A stretch of 64,000 nt of DNA from Prostheceraeus crozeri (GCA_907163375.1 CAJQUW010004746.1:620001-684000), one strand, 5' to 3'; shown: positions 1-11,896, counted from the stretch's first letter. A program made the numbers and translations. Notes: generated by a model from the letters alone, not told the origin.

Positions 1-1641
1 AATGTCAAACAGATAGATTTTTATGTCCCTTTATCTTGTCGACGAGTTTCTTCGAACAAAGGTTGGCGAAAATGCCCTTACGTGGAAAGAACAATTTCAG
101 AATGACTTTTGCGTGCTACTTCAGAATTGGTTTCGAGTGCACTGCATGTTTAGCACACTTTAATTGCTTCATACTATTATCAGATATATCCGGATATGTA
201 ACAGTCCTCGTAGCGGTAATCGAGAAAAAAGTATTATGAAAAAGTGATATGTTTGAAAAAAGAATGATGTCGAATTATGCACAAAAAGTTACGGTTAACC
301 TTACTCAAACGATCATCTTTAGCTTTTTAGACGATTACATGAACACTATGCTCGCACGTATTTGCAGCCGACTAGGAGACCTAGAAATCACATAATCTGC
401 GGGTTACCTGTGAGTATTGAACGAAACCTGTTTTTTAAATAGTCACCAATTACGGTAACCAACTCACAATTAGTTCAACTGTGTTATAGTTAAACACATT
501 GATCAAACTTATTCAACTGAATTCTACCTACTCACACATTTATTGATAGAATTTTCGAGTGGTTTTCATGAGTAAGAAGAGTAAGTATATTTGTTAGTGC
601 AGTGGTGTGCACATTGTGTACTCGTGTTTGTATCACGCTGGATATGCCCAAGCCTGCACATCATTCACTAGCGCCCATTATCCACGTGCACAACCGGAGG
701 TAGAGATGACTACTGTGAGTCTATTTGGACACATACATAAACACAGACAAATAGGCTCGCAGTGAAGATGTTCATTGTACAGCAGACCTACATGTGAAGG
801 CAGAAGAGAATGTGATGCTTTCTATTGATAGCAGCCTTCAAGGACTACCAAAAAACACCAAACATTTTCTAGCTACCACAGACAGCGATTGTGATCTTAA
901 ATTTCAAATGCTTGGTCATGTAATTTCAACAGTTGTGAGTTCCAAAAAAAAATTAATTGTCTAGGAAATTGGTTGAAAATATTGAAAAGATTAAGTGGGT
1001 GACTATCTCGCGAGGCAATCGACGTCCTGCAACTGTTCCTAATTTTATCATGAACTCTGTCATCGAAGAAGTGAATTGTATGAAAATTCTATAGACAATA
1101 AATATAAAAATGTATTTCATGAAGCGATCGGGAGTCAAAACATATGAATGTAACGAAATTTAACGTATTGAATATTCTTGCGATTGACTGAATTTGACTG
1201 TGCTACTATCATGAGCACGGTCAAGAGCCTGAGACAAACAAAGAAGATTAGATCATAATTTACCATGACTGGACAACGACATGCTTATACATAATAAGTT
1301 TCTATCACACTTTGGTATATTGCATTGTTTGCATTCTGACCTCAAATTTTCGAAAGAAATTAGCGAAACTATTGATCAAAAAACTGCGATCAACTCCAAT
1401 TTTGAAAAAATATGAAAAATCAGAAAATCAACAAAATGATGATAAGAGTATGAAATAGCTGCGACCCCTGATGTAAGGATATGCAAGTCAATTAACTCAC
1501 GCACTTTACCAATAATGCTAAAAGTGGAAAGAATAGCCAAACGCTGAAAACAAATCTATCGATGATGCGTGTTACAGATTTTACATGTACAGTGGATGTG
1601 AAAAGATGAATCATGCGAGAAAATAAGCTTGGAGGCGAGGC
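1..1641. other. Unassigned DNA at left edge
   Basis: No coding region, RNA gene or repeat structure could be supported here. Short open frames on both strands resemble nothing known. If the FAAH2-like gene runs on past the window, this stretch lies within its next intron or its remaining exons, none of which I recognised. Confidence 0.4.
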
Positions 1642-1645
1642 TTAA

Positions 1646-3006
1646 CTCCTTAACGCCCAAATGTCTCAAAAATGTTGCTGATGCACTGCGCCATAGAAAA
1701 TTATATAAAATAAACCTTTCAAAAAATTCAAAAAAATATTACGAACGTGAGGCTAAAAGGAAATTGTGATATTTTTCAAAACGTGGTACACAAAATTAGT
1801 TTATTATCACCTTGCGCTCTGATAGCATGGTTCCTTTCTGACAGTGATCACCCAATATTCTTTACACATAGTTTCTATGGCTTTATTTTCACTGAAGTTG
1901 GGGGATTATTTAAAGAAAATGTACATCCTGTTGCAATGCACTTCCAGGACCGAAAGATTTCGAGATTAGAGCTATGAACTTTGCTTTTTGATAAAATGAA
2001 TGTATACCGGTAAGGTGAATTATCGCAATCCTGGACAAGTTCAAGAATTCATTTGTGAATCCTTTTCCTTTTTGTACATTATGTAAGCATTTAGCAGTAG
2101 AAGTTGAATAATGTGCATTAATATTCCGTATTTCTTGAACAAAGTGTGACTGCGTCGAGCCGCCGTGATACTAGAGAGGTAGTGGTCTGATAGATCCATA
2201 TATAGCATTCCAAAATCATATTGCTTGATTGTAGAAGGTTTTTCATGGCTCTGATTTCTGCCTCCTGGAAGATGTCTTTGATCCTGAATAGCACCTGCTT
2301 TATCGACAGTAATGAGAAAGTACACGTCTCTTTTGTCTGTGATTTTGATGGCTAATGTACCGTTCTCGTTCCGCTCGAATGTGGAAGACACTGATATTTG
2401 CCTTTTCTCTCGTAATTCCGCTCGTATTCCTTTGTTCATGAGAACCGTACCGCGAACACCGATGTTTCGAGTCATGAGAAATTCACAAAGCCGAACGCTA
2501 TTATACGAGTTATCAATGTTTATGACGTATCCACGATCAAGTAAAGAAGCTTTTGAAAGAAGATAAACGACAACTTTTCGCTTTCTGAAGGGTCAGAGGG
2601 TACATTTTCTTCTATGTTCAAATTCCCCTTTTCCGCAGTATAAAAAGCTGTGCAACATGTATTCATTATCACGGTTTTCAGTTCGAATCTCGCTCGTTTA
2701 CTACGTATAAAAACCTACATTGAAAGTCGACCTTTCTGTGTAAGATTCATCGATGCACATGTTCTGAGTACGCTGGCATTTAGCTCAAATTGAACTTATG
2801 AATAGAGATAATTTCTGTTTGCATATTCGTAGGCGTGCGCTGTGTGTGTGTCTGACTGAAACAATTTATCTTTAAAAGGCGCCAAACTCAATAATAAACC
2901 TCAGCACACTGAACTAACAGTGAAATTCGACAATAAGACAAATTAATCACTCATGACGGATAGGTCCGTCATGGTGACGGATCTATCCGTCATGGGCGCT
3001 AAGGGG
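1646..3006 (-). mobile_element. Internally deleted piggyBac-like DNA transposon
   Basis: Both ends abut TTAA (1642-1645 and 3007-3010), the obligatory piggyBac target. The 14-bp ends read CTCCTTAACGCCCA on the left and CCCCTTAGCGCCCA on the right (reverse complement), 12 of 14 identical. Just inside the right end, 2952-2993 is an imperfect palindrome built of ATGACGGATAG units, a usual kind of subterminal motif in this superfamily. The transposase remnant points from right to left. At 1361 bp the copy is about half the length of a coding piggyBac element, so the N-terminal part has been lost. It cannot make a full transposase. Confidence 0.85.
2041..2810 (-). pseudogene. piggyBac-like transposase, decayed catalytic and C-terminal part
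   Basis: Reading right to left, one frame gives CIDESYTERSTF, which matches the first catalytic Asp block of the DDE_Tnp_1_7 family (ICIDESL). After a frame change, KRARFEL and YTAEKG follow. From about 2579 down to the stop at 2041 a single frame reads YVINIDNSYNSVRLCEFL (second catalytic Asp), TDKRDVYFL, and YDFGMLYMDLSDHYLS (third Asp region), ending NAYIMYKK. At least two frame changes and in-frame stops separate the pieces, and the N-terminal DNA-binding part is absent. The longest intact stretch is 144 codons starting at 2475. The usual C-terminal cysteine-rich domain is not visible after NAYIMYKK. Confidence 0.85.
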
Positions 3007-3734
3007 TTAATTCTCATGTATGTATGTACAGAAACATCAACTGATATTTCAGAGGATGATATCAGATCGATTTATGAAAAGCTGTCATTGAATCTTCTGA
3101 TCATATTGCACTTTTATCTTAAAATATAAGAGCAAGCGAGAGATAAAGACTGCATCTACGTTTCTTCTTAAATAACCGAGTAAATGCTGGTTTGTGCATA
3201 TATTTCCTAACTAACAACATATGAACGCATAATGAACGTATGCCAGATGCTTCAAACTGAGTTCAAAACATGAACATTTGTCCCACTATCATATTCGATT
3301 AAGCCATACATGTACGTGCATATGATGACTAAGAAGCAAAAAACATCACAATGAATTTCAATAAACACAAAAACTGTTTAAGCGGCCGTTCAATCACCTA
3401 TGCGATATCACCAGTCATCAATATTGCTTGTCCCCTCAGATTCTACTAACAACGACCAATTTTGAAGCTTACTGGAGATTCTCTTTAGAAGATTAGCTGA
3501 AGCTGTTCAGACATGTAGGCTACATAATGGTTATGACTATTTCAACATTTATCGAATTCTTCCATAATGCACCATGGAAGCGATGAACAACTGTGTGTAG
3601 AGGAGCAAGCATATAATCATTTTTGATATAACTAAAAGCGGTGCCGCACCAAGACAATCTTCGAAAGCGATTTTTGTCAGAATTATTCAGAATATTGGCT
3701 TTCAGATTATGAATGGCTCAGAATGGTTAGAAAT

Positions 3735-4290
3735 GGTTAGAATCACAGAATTAGATTCATCTGCGCGCGCTTCGGTTTGCGAGAAAGGAAGAATTATATC
3801 TAACCTTAATATCGAAATGGCACATCACAGAATTAGACAACATGCTCCTTCTCGAATGGATAATTCGTGTATCGCTTGCTATTGGAAATGGCAAACAATG
3901 AGCTGTCAGCAGAGTACACCAGAGCCGGTGAGAGATGCGTGCGTGCTGTGATATCACTTCGCACATACCAAACATTCGATTCAGTGTATGCACTATACAG
4001 TGAGAAATGCCGGGGAGAGGAAGTGAAATCATCAAGTGAACTAATTTTCGTACGCCTGTTACTTTCTTTAATAATGATCGGAAGGGCCACCATTATTGGG
4101 AAAACTTGTGCGCAATGATCTGAATTTTTCGAATCTGAAGGAATTTTGGCAATCGAAGCACTTTGCTGGAACAGGGATATCTAGACTCTAGATATCTAGT
4201 ACCTTAGATATCCCTGTGCTGGAATTCACATTAATCCGCAAGCGACGCACGACTTTTTTTCCTATCTCTGTAAGGTTTTAGAAATTCCTC
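3735..4290. repeat. Dispersed repeat, first copy (inverted relative to 32290-32735)
   Basis: Stretches such as GCGCAATGATCTGAAT and the AATCCGCAAGCGACGCACGA block recur as reverse complement at about 32330-32440. The outer parts near 3740-3830 match 32650-32735 more weakly. No protein similarity is seen. The copy carries a 45-bp insertion at 4172-4216 that the other copy lacks. The family looks like a non-autonomous element of about 0.5 kb; its termini could not be fixed. Confidence 0.65.
4172..4216. mobile_element. 45-bp hAT-like micro-insertion with 8-bp target duplication
   Basis: The termini are CAGGGATATCTA and its inverse TAGATATCCCTG. The flanks 4164-4171 and 4217-4224 are both TGCTGGAA, a perfect 8-bp duplication as hAT transposases make. 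CAGGG-type ends also fit hAT. The related repeat at 32290-32735 has the corresponding site uninterrupted. At 45 bp this is near the lower limit for any element that keeps two ends. Confidence 0.75.
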
Positions 4291-4299
4291 TTTGACCAC

Positions 4300-6120
4300 C
4301 TAATAGGTTCCTCGATGTGCCGTCGTTTTCGTATTAATCACACTTCTAGCAAACCGAAGCAGAGAAACAAAATATTTAATTCTGTGGTTAGAATATAAAT
4401 GGTTTTCATTTCTTTGCTAGCTTTGTCGAGTTTTAACTTGCTACTTAATATTGAATTCCTTTAGTAATCTCCTTTTGCTGGCTTTTCTGTCTTCGGCGGC
4501 ATTACTGTGTCTAGTGGCTTATTAGTTTGATGTTCGCTTTACTCATAAAGTCTGGCTTTACTTGACTCTTCTAACACATTGCATGTCTGATCTCTAATCA
4601 TCTGTTTCCGCATGATACGGTTTCTGTACAAATCAGTTTCTCAAAAGATGATGCGCGGAGCGCACCGGAAGTATTATGTACCTTGAAATCCGTTTTTTAT
4701 TGCCAACATCAGACTCAGGGAAACAAATAATGAATTTCGTAAGGTCGGCAAGATATCGGTCACAGCATTTGAAAAAAAGATGAATTTATAGTATCGTTTC
4801 CCGTAATGGGCCTTCAATAATGTACAACCCATGCATGTACAAATTGCCTTGTAAATGTTATCATTATTGTAATACTATACTCATATTTATTTTCCCCACA
4901 TGCAGTTAGGGAAGGCAGAACGAAGTATAGATGAATGGTCTACACAATCTATAATTCTGTAAAATGGCAACTTATACCAGTTTGTCCAAGGAAATGTATT
5001 TATGGATACGATCGTGTATAAATGTAGAATGTAATAAATGTAGTTGAAATTATGATGAGACTTAGAAAAGGTATAAAACATTGATAAAATCTTTAGATCA
5101 CGACATAATCAGAAGAGTATAAAAGTTGGCTCTAGCCAATCAAGAGGCACTTATATTCCTGACATTCTTGCCTGTTATTAATGGCAGGATTATAGCGTTG
5201 TTAAATATATTTAATAACACAATATATCATAATATATATTATACTAACTATAATTATGTGTTGTAATGCATAATTTGTTCCCGGAATTATAATTATAATA
5301 ATTATATCGCAAGAAATTGTCAATAGATGAAATGACTTATTTGTTTTGCATTTGCACAATTTCAAAATGCAATTGTTTTCAAGCAATACGGTAGAATTCA
5401 CAGCAGCCGAATTCATTGTGGAAATCATGTTGGTTGGTAGTCCCTATATATTATTGCGAACTGTTCCTTAAAATTTTGGAAAGACATTCCGCAGCAAATT
5501 TTTCAGGTAAAAACGTTGTCTACCATAAAATTATAACCGCCATGTAAGTGCGGTCCCAAAAGCCTCATCATTAATTGATCCACCATTTGAACATTAGCAG
5601 TTCGAGTATAATCAGCTTGTAGATTTGGAAATCCATTAGACCTACATGCATGCGGATTATCAACATCTGCTAATAAAAGCATTAAACCTAAAATTTATCC
5701 GGTTTATTACTCATACTCGTATACTAAATAAGCTCGCATCTTTTTTTAGTAGGAAAACGTTGTTCGTATATTGTCATGAACTGGATAATTGTCATGTTCA
5801 TGCATTTGACTATTTTCAATAGACAGCCCCAAGAGATCATAAAGTAGAGCACATTATTACGCAACCATAAAAAGTTTTGAGAGGCCCATCTGACTCACTA
5901 CAACTCTTCGAATACGGAGCTTCTACAGTCTGAGTTGAATAAGAAAAAGTTCACGATAGCAACTTATGTAGGGGTCCATTTAGGTAATCGGAAATTTATG
6001 AAGCACTGAATGACTTTTTTAATCAAAACATCCAAAAGATAAATTAAACCAAAAAATTTCTTCCCTAACATTTTATCTACTGATAAAGCATTTTTGAGAA
6101 GTAATTTTTGAAAGAAATAA
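4300..6120. other. Unassigned AT-rich DNA
   Basis: No gene or element could be recognised. The part 5200-5320 is nearly pure A+T with short self-complementary runs such as TTATAATTATAATAATTATA. Small open frames here look fortuitous. Confidence 0.4.
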
Positions 6121-6198
6121 GAACGAAAACTTTCCCAACGTTTCGTTCATAGTCTATTGAGCATTCTCAAGGGTACAGACAAAAATAAACGACTGGAT

Positions 6199-6527
6199 TA
6201 CATACAAGAAATGATTACAGAATTTGAAAATCATAGAGTGGAAACTAGGTTAAAGGGACTAAAGTAAATCTTACATTTGCATAGCTAACTCGTATGTAAA
6301 AAACAAGACATCTAGTGCTACATGACTTAGGAAAAGAAAAAGAAAACCAATTATCACGAAACCGCTGTTTCTTGATGATTAGTTTGCTTTTTCTTTTCCT
6401 ATCCTAAGTCATGTAGCACAATTTACTACATCTAGATATCTTGTTTTTTACATATATATTAGCTATGCAAATGTTAGATTTACTTTTCGCTCTATGATTC
6501 AAATTTTGTAATCAGTTCATGTATTCA
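6199..6527. repeat. Foldback (long inverted repeat) element
   Basis: Arms of about 140-155 bp at 6199-6340 and 6372-6527 are inverse copies. Matching blocks include TACATGACTTAGGA against TCCTAAGTCATGTA, TGCATAGCTAA against TTAGCTATGCA, and CTTGTTTTTTACAT against ATGTAAAAAACAAG. A loop of about 30 bp separates them. No coding capacity is seen. Just left, 6121-6148 is a smaller stem, GAACGAAA with TTTCGTTC. Confidence 0.75.
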
Positions 6528-7019
6528 TTGTTTCCCAATATTTCCTCTGCATTGCATATTAGTATTTTCTAAATTCGTCAAAATGTCAATCTATAGTGCA
6601 GAGAACGAGAATGATCAATAACAGACCTATGGAAATATATTGAACTTATTCTTGAAGGTAAGCGACACTTATGACTATCGATATTCTTTTCTCTTTAAAC
6701 TGATGTATATTTACTCCTTCCTTTTATGCAAACATCTGTTTCTGCAACAGCAACATTCACAGTAATCAATAATGAACTGTTGTTGAATTGATTGTTCATA
6801 ATAGCCAACCGGGTGTCCAATTCCAGTCTGACAGAAATTCACGTATAGAAAATCCTTTTGGGAATATGTAACATGTGACACCTCAAGCTAAAGTCCACTG
6901 CCAAATTAACATTGACAACATTGAAGTGTAAGAAAAGTGACAGTTGGATAAGGTGAAACACGCAACATATTTTGTAACTATACGTAGTATGATGAATAAC
7001 TAGTAGGCCTACAAACGAC

Positions 7020-7560
7020 AGCTCAAAGGAAATCCGCCAGAGAATCGCACTGGCGCATCATATGAGACCCTGTGTGCCTTCAGGCTCATTTGGAACACTA
7101 AGGACATCTCAGCCTGCAGCTCAAGATTCGCAGTTTTAGTGCTTACGCTTCCAGTCTTGCTATACGCTACTAAAGCACAAACGCTTCGCAGGGAGGACAA
7201 ATGTTTAATCGCTGCATTTGAATTCAAATACTACATAGGGTTGCAAAACATTTGACGGCGCCATTATATCACGAATGTGGAGGCTTAACAACGCACCAAC
7301 GCAAATAAAGTATTATTGGTCGGCAAAATCCGTCGAATAGATGACTAATGGCTGATCAAGATTGTCGTCGTCGGTGAAGTGGAGATAGGAGACGAACGAC
7401 GTATGCAGAGGATGGAATGGATATGGATGGGCAATGTAGCGGTCGCAGCCTTCATACTCAGCAAATATAACAACAAGTAGCACAATATTTGAAACAGTGG
7501 ACAATATTGGTACAGGCTGCCATCAGCACCAACGGATCACGACTGGCACACGGAGATTAA
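7020..7560 (+). pseudogene. LINE reverse-transcriptase C-terminal fragment
   Basis: Translated pieces read EIRQRIALA, then FRLIWNTKDIS, then LTLPVLLYATKAQTLRREDK followed by FEFKYYIGL. These match the thumb and C-terminal region of RTE/CR1-type LINE proteins (EIRRRIALA, LVLPVLLYGSETWTL, FEMRCLRRIL in typical members). The pieces lie in at least two frames, with stops in the last 300 bp. Endonuclease and catalytic RT motifs are absent, so only the tail of an old copy remains. Confidence 0.65.
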
Positions 7561-8344
7561 GCCAAGTATGTGTGGAGTCAAAATGCTTTACTTTGGTTTT
7601 AGATAGACGATCAATTTAATATACAATTGGAGTATAGAAAATGTATACAGCATTCCATAACTAAATTAGATAAAAATAACATCATTTTGAAGCAATTCCT
7701 TCAATTTGCTATTAAAGCTGCTCGCCATACATCGAGAATGAGATAGGCAAATTACTCATCAAAATATTTTATGTCGAAGCAATTTCTTTTTTTTAATGTT
7801 ACAGTCAGGACGGGTAATGGGACTAAAAGTATCACAGTGCTGCAGCAAAGTCTGCCTATGCCTGCATCGTCCAAGTCACCAGTGGGAAAGTAGTGACTTG
7901 AAAACTTCACCTTTTTTTGTTATATGCATAACCGATTTTATGGTTGTTGATGGAATCAGTTTCGCTCAAATTTCCATCACTTCAAAGTTCAAACCCTGGA
8001 AATAGATCATCCTTCATATACACATCAGGCGTCACTTGAACATAGATAAATATCAGAATGTATCAACATGGAAACAGGCATATTTACATACATTTCGAGA
8101 ACTGATTTGCAGATACTGATTATACCAGTTTGAACATAGATACTTGTTAAGTTCATCCGTCGACATGGTTCTTATCACCGACATCTACGTAATTGGCCAT
8201 TCTCTGACTTACTCTTGCTCTCTTATACTCCACGTTCAACGTCTTTTGATTTCCACCTCCTGGGGCTGAGCGGCTAAAGGCTTTCCTCCGTTCTTATCGA
8301 TTCAGCGAAAGTTCTTCGAAGATTCCAGATACCCTGAGGTCTTC

Positions 8345-9455
8345 AAGGATACATTGACACTACGTTCTTTCCTTGTACTTCCATACTTTCAAATGCCCTC
8401 CTCCCAAGCACTTTTCTGCCGCTCTCTTCATCTCAGGCGTCCTCGTCAAACCCCATCTTCCAGTTCCTTCAGGCCGCACATTTCGAACCTCCTTTCTTGA
8501 TAAACCGTCGCTCCATTCCACTCTAGTCAAGCATCTCAAAATTCTCCGACCGCACTTTCGCAACATCTTAAACATCTTGTGGGAGTGGGCCATGCAGCAT
8601 AGCCAAATAACAGAACCGATCGAATGCTTGACTCATAAACTTGTGCTCTGATCTTTCAGCGGATACATTTGTTGTTTAGAAGACTGGCCTGCTCTCACCA
8701 TTTGGACCAAACAGACGCAACCCCATCTCTTACTACCATTTCCACAACACTTTCAGGGTGTCGACAGAAATTCACCGACTTTTAAATGACTTAAAGGACT
8801 CTAAAAGGACTGTCGACACCTTGCACTTTAATTGACTGTCATGTCTCCAAGATAGCAGAACTTCCTGACTTCTCGCATGCTAGAGTCTCCATCAACTGTT
8901 AATGAGTTGTCAGATACAATTCCACTTACTCCCACGCTCCGACACTTAGGGCACTGGAAATTTGACACACCAGCCACAGACTGTAGCTGGGCCATCTCCT
9001 CCCCGTGCACTCCACGACAAAACAGTAGGCATTAATTTGCTTACTGGATGTGTCGCTTCGCATTGTCTGGATAAGAGACCTCCTATCCGCTGGACAGAGC
9101 CGGGTAAACCAACAACTTAAGTTAGCAGAATTTTTTGTGAAATGACGAACAAAAACTGAATTCACTTCAACGCCTCTTCCACAACATCAACAGGGATGTC
9201 TACCGGTTTCAATTATCTTTTGCTGCGTCTTTCCTGTTATCACAACCTTCGTCTTCTCTAGGTTGACTTTCATGCGCCTTTTCTCAATATTGTTTTTCAA
9301 TTTACAAAGCATTTCTGCCTCAGCAGTATTCGTTTCTGCCGTCAGCACTATATTATATCATCTGCGTAGAGGAACTCCCATGGACCTTCATCCAGACCAT
9401 CTTTGGGCAGCTCTTCCATTACTGCCACATATTGACCATTCTATGAACTTAGATG
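8345..9455 (-). pseudogene. LINE reverse-transcriptase fragment with YADD box
   Basis: Reading right to left, the product begins with GPWEFLYADD at about 9365-9400, the catalytic box of LINE reverse transcriptase. KVNLEKTKVVITGK follows and matches the usual downstream N-MKTKVM motif. A cysteine-containing segment (NFQCPKC) and VRKFCYLGDM come next, then MLRKCGRRILRCLTRVEWSDG, the C-terminal thumb region. The pieces lie in several frames and a 70-bp TIR element interrupts them at 8754-8823. The type resembles RTE or a related clade. Nothing upstream of the YADD block (palm start, endonuclease) is visible, so the copy is 5'-truncated and old. Confidence 0.78.
8754..8823. mobile_element. 70-bp TIR micro-element inside a LINE fragment
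   Basis: The left end reads CAGGGTGTCGACAG and the right end, inverted, CAAGGTGTCGACAG (13 of 14 identical). The six bases CACTTT lie directly on both sides (8748-8753 and 8824-8829). The CAGGG end suggests the hAT group, though an 8-bp duplication is not seen. It interrupts the LINE remnant and has no coding capacity. Confidence 0.68.
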
Positions 9456-9751
9456 AGTTCCTGCAGCAACCAATGCAAAGTCTTGATATTAATTGCCACA
9501 ATGTCAGTTGTCTGTGAAACGGCAATCAATTTAAATGCATCATAAAATCTATAGATGAGTTCGCTTTCATGAAAGTGACCCAGTGGAATGATATTTCAAG
9601 TCTAATGACAAAAATGAACTTTAGAAACATCGATATGATGTATTGCATTATTGTATATTGCACTTTGCAAACACCATATTTCTATGCTCGTTTCGTGTCA
9701 CGTCCTTATACATCTGAGATCCATGGCAAACACATTATTTCACTCTAATCA

Positions 9752-9816
9752 CCGGCGCAATGGCCTTGTGGTAGAGCGTTCGTTCTGCGTCTGGGGGACC
9801 TGGGCAAACCCAGGAG
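9752..9816 (+). repeat. tRNA-like sequence, probable SINE head or tRNA pseudogene
   Basis: TTGTGGTAGAGCG resembles a pol III A box, and GGGCAAACCCAGG resembles a B box with a CCTGG/CCAGG stem and 7-base loop. The acceptor stem does not close, so a working tRNA is unlikely. The following sequence carries no clear poly-A tail, so SINE membership is a guess. Confidence 0.4.
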
Positions 9817-10570
9817 TTTTAAAATCGGTACATTCTCCATCATTGCTTAATATTAAGCACGAAGTAATGAGAGTAAGATATAAGGCCACATGTGGCAGAT
9901 ACGTGTCGCCTAATGTACTTACAATAACAAACAAAGAACATTTTCTCGTTTCAATTTCTTATCCATGATCGCTATGCTACCGCATAGATACTTACAGCAT
10001 TGTTAGCTGTCCATCAGGATCATTTATCGAAAAACATGCGTAATATGCAATATTCAAATTTATCATCTCATAAAGGAATCACGGTCAATTTCAAAATTAT
10101 GGAATTTAACGGTCAACCCGAACATTCTCCATAATGTTCCGTCTGTGAACAATCACAAGAAGCTGAAATTCCTACGTACAAAAATTAGAAGAATGACTTG
10201 AAGGGATCAATAGGGATCAAAATAATAAAGATCGCCAGCCTGTGGGATGGCTACTTTTCATATAAATCAGAGTAACTGAATCTCTCCCAAAATATAAGTG
10301 AGTTTATCATAAGCATTATCGCAAGCTCATACAAAAATTAAAAATGTTGGGTGCCAAATGCATGCCAATGTCCTTATTCATAATTGGAAGGATGAATGCA
10401 AAGGAAAGACAATATCCTCATCAATAATTTTGATTGTGATATTATCTGCTGCCGTCGCGCGATAATGATTAAAAATATCTCGTAACTGTCATTCTTGAAA
10501 TGCAAATACGATTTAGGTTAAACTCTACAGCTGGTTTTTCATCATTGCGTGAATACAGGATTCAACTTAC

Positions 10571-10669
10571 CTGTCTTAGTTTCTGACGAATTTCTTCTTG
10601 AACTGGTACGGTGAAATATTCATCCTTGATATCTTCAATGTAGAAGAATTTCAACGATTTTACATCAAC
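10571..10669 (-). CDS. FAAH2: FAAH2-like, fifth coding exon (33 codons)
   Basis: This short exon codes for residues 300-332, phase 0 at both ends. The acceptor is CTTGTTTTAG| and the donor is CAG|GTAAGT. It reads VDVKSLKFFYIEDI near its start and VPVQEEIRQKL near its end. This corresponds to the human FAAH2 segment running from VHLKDLKFYWMEHD to VDQDLIMTQKK, directly after the part encoded by the fourth exon. The intron between them is 23.4 kb and full of mobile elements, so the exon is easily missed by gene finders. The following exon should start in phase 0 and encode a segment resembling LETILGASVQHV of human FAAH2. I did not find it in 1-10570. Confidence 0.88.
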
Positions 10670-11261
10670 CTAAAACAAGACAATTGACGGTAAAGTGGAT
10701 ATGAGTAAAATTCACTTTGTAAATCAATATATCTCATAATGAAATGGAATATAACAGCTGATTCAAACTTCTCAACTGTGCAACTCCCTCGTTGCTCTTC
10801 TACAATACAATTACAGTAGTATTTCGGATTGAGAAAATAAAATGATTGAAAGGGACGCGTTAGGCAGTTCAACCCATTGAGGAAACCATCACGTATCCAT
10901 GCTGGCTTAAGTAGTCAGTCGATGATTTCAACGACAGCGATCGAATTTCCCAGAAAAGTATGAAGTCATGCGAAGAGCGACACAGTTGACATTTCAGTGA
11001 CTGACTCCGCCATCCTTCACCCTTTCGCACGTGTGCGAGCAGTGCGGCACTGCTCTGTTTCCTTAGTCGGCCTTCATATCGGAGACATCCCATCCGAAAT
11101 TTGATTTTATCAGTATAATGTACAACCTCATCGAATGCCCCCTTATCATAAGTCCCATTCTATCAAAACACAGATAACAGTGATCAGAGAAACTGTTCAT
11201 ATAAGTGGGCGACAGACTTTCTTTATGATGTATCAGTACCTGCAGATTTCTCTTTACAAAC

Positions 11262-11790
11262 CGTCGCATAAGTCAACTGGCTCAAGACTTTATTCGACCG
11301 GTTTCGGATAAGAGTCGGTCAACCGATCTTAACCTTCATCTGGAATAGAATGACATATCACACAAAATTCAAATGCTACAAGTTGTTATGAGCACAGGCC
11401 TGAAAAGAAATCATGCATAAAATGGAATAACATAGTCTCAACTACATGTAGATGATATATGAGTCACAGAAATAAGAGACTTTGGGTAAAAAACATTGAC
11501 TCCTAGGAATCGATGGTCCAAAATAGCACCACCTAGTTGAGACTCTACGTTGTCATTCCATTTTATGCATAATATCTTTTCAGGCCTCTGCTCATACAAA
11601 TTGTCTCATTTGAATTTTGTGCAAATTTGTGTGATATATTGGGTCTTTCTATTCCAGATGAAGGCTAAAAGCGGTTGACCGACTCTAATCCGAAACCGGT
11701 CGAATAAAGTCTTGGGCCAGTTGATTTATTCGACGTTACTAGCATCGAAATATTAAATGCTTTTCAAGCATCGTAATGTGATCCGTGGAA
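11262..11790. repeat. 0.5-kb foldback repeat R1, uninterrupted copy
   Basis: Arms at 11262-11443 and 11533-11790 are inverse copies. They share TTCGACCGGTTTCGGA, the CGGTTGACCGA core, and the block around TATCACACAAAATTCAAATG. The spacer 11444-11532 contains a small palindrome around GACTCCTAGGA. Each arm contains CAGATGAAGG followed by CCGAAACCGG, which resembles but does not equal a hammerhead-ribozyme core (CTGANGA and GAAA). A second copy at 14367-17594 is split by a LINE. No protein is encoded. Confidence 0.8.
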
Positions 11791-11896
11791 TAAGAGTGGA
11801 CAAGCTGTTTTTATGTTCATTTCATCTGTTCGGTCAACCACCGATCTACGTCAATGTCGCTAGATCTCACAAACAATCTTATGAGTGAAACCTACA

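Noticed and set aside
1-10570. Remaining C-terminal exons of the FAAH2-like gene
   Set aside because: I searched the minus strand for a phase-0 exon continuing after residue 332 and found none convincing; they probably lie left of the window.
11262-11790. Functional hammerhead ribozyme
   Set aside because: The conserved CTGANGA core reads CAGATGA in every arm, so an active ribozyme cannot be claimed.
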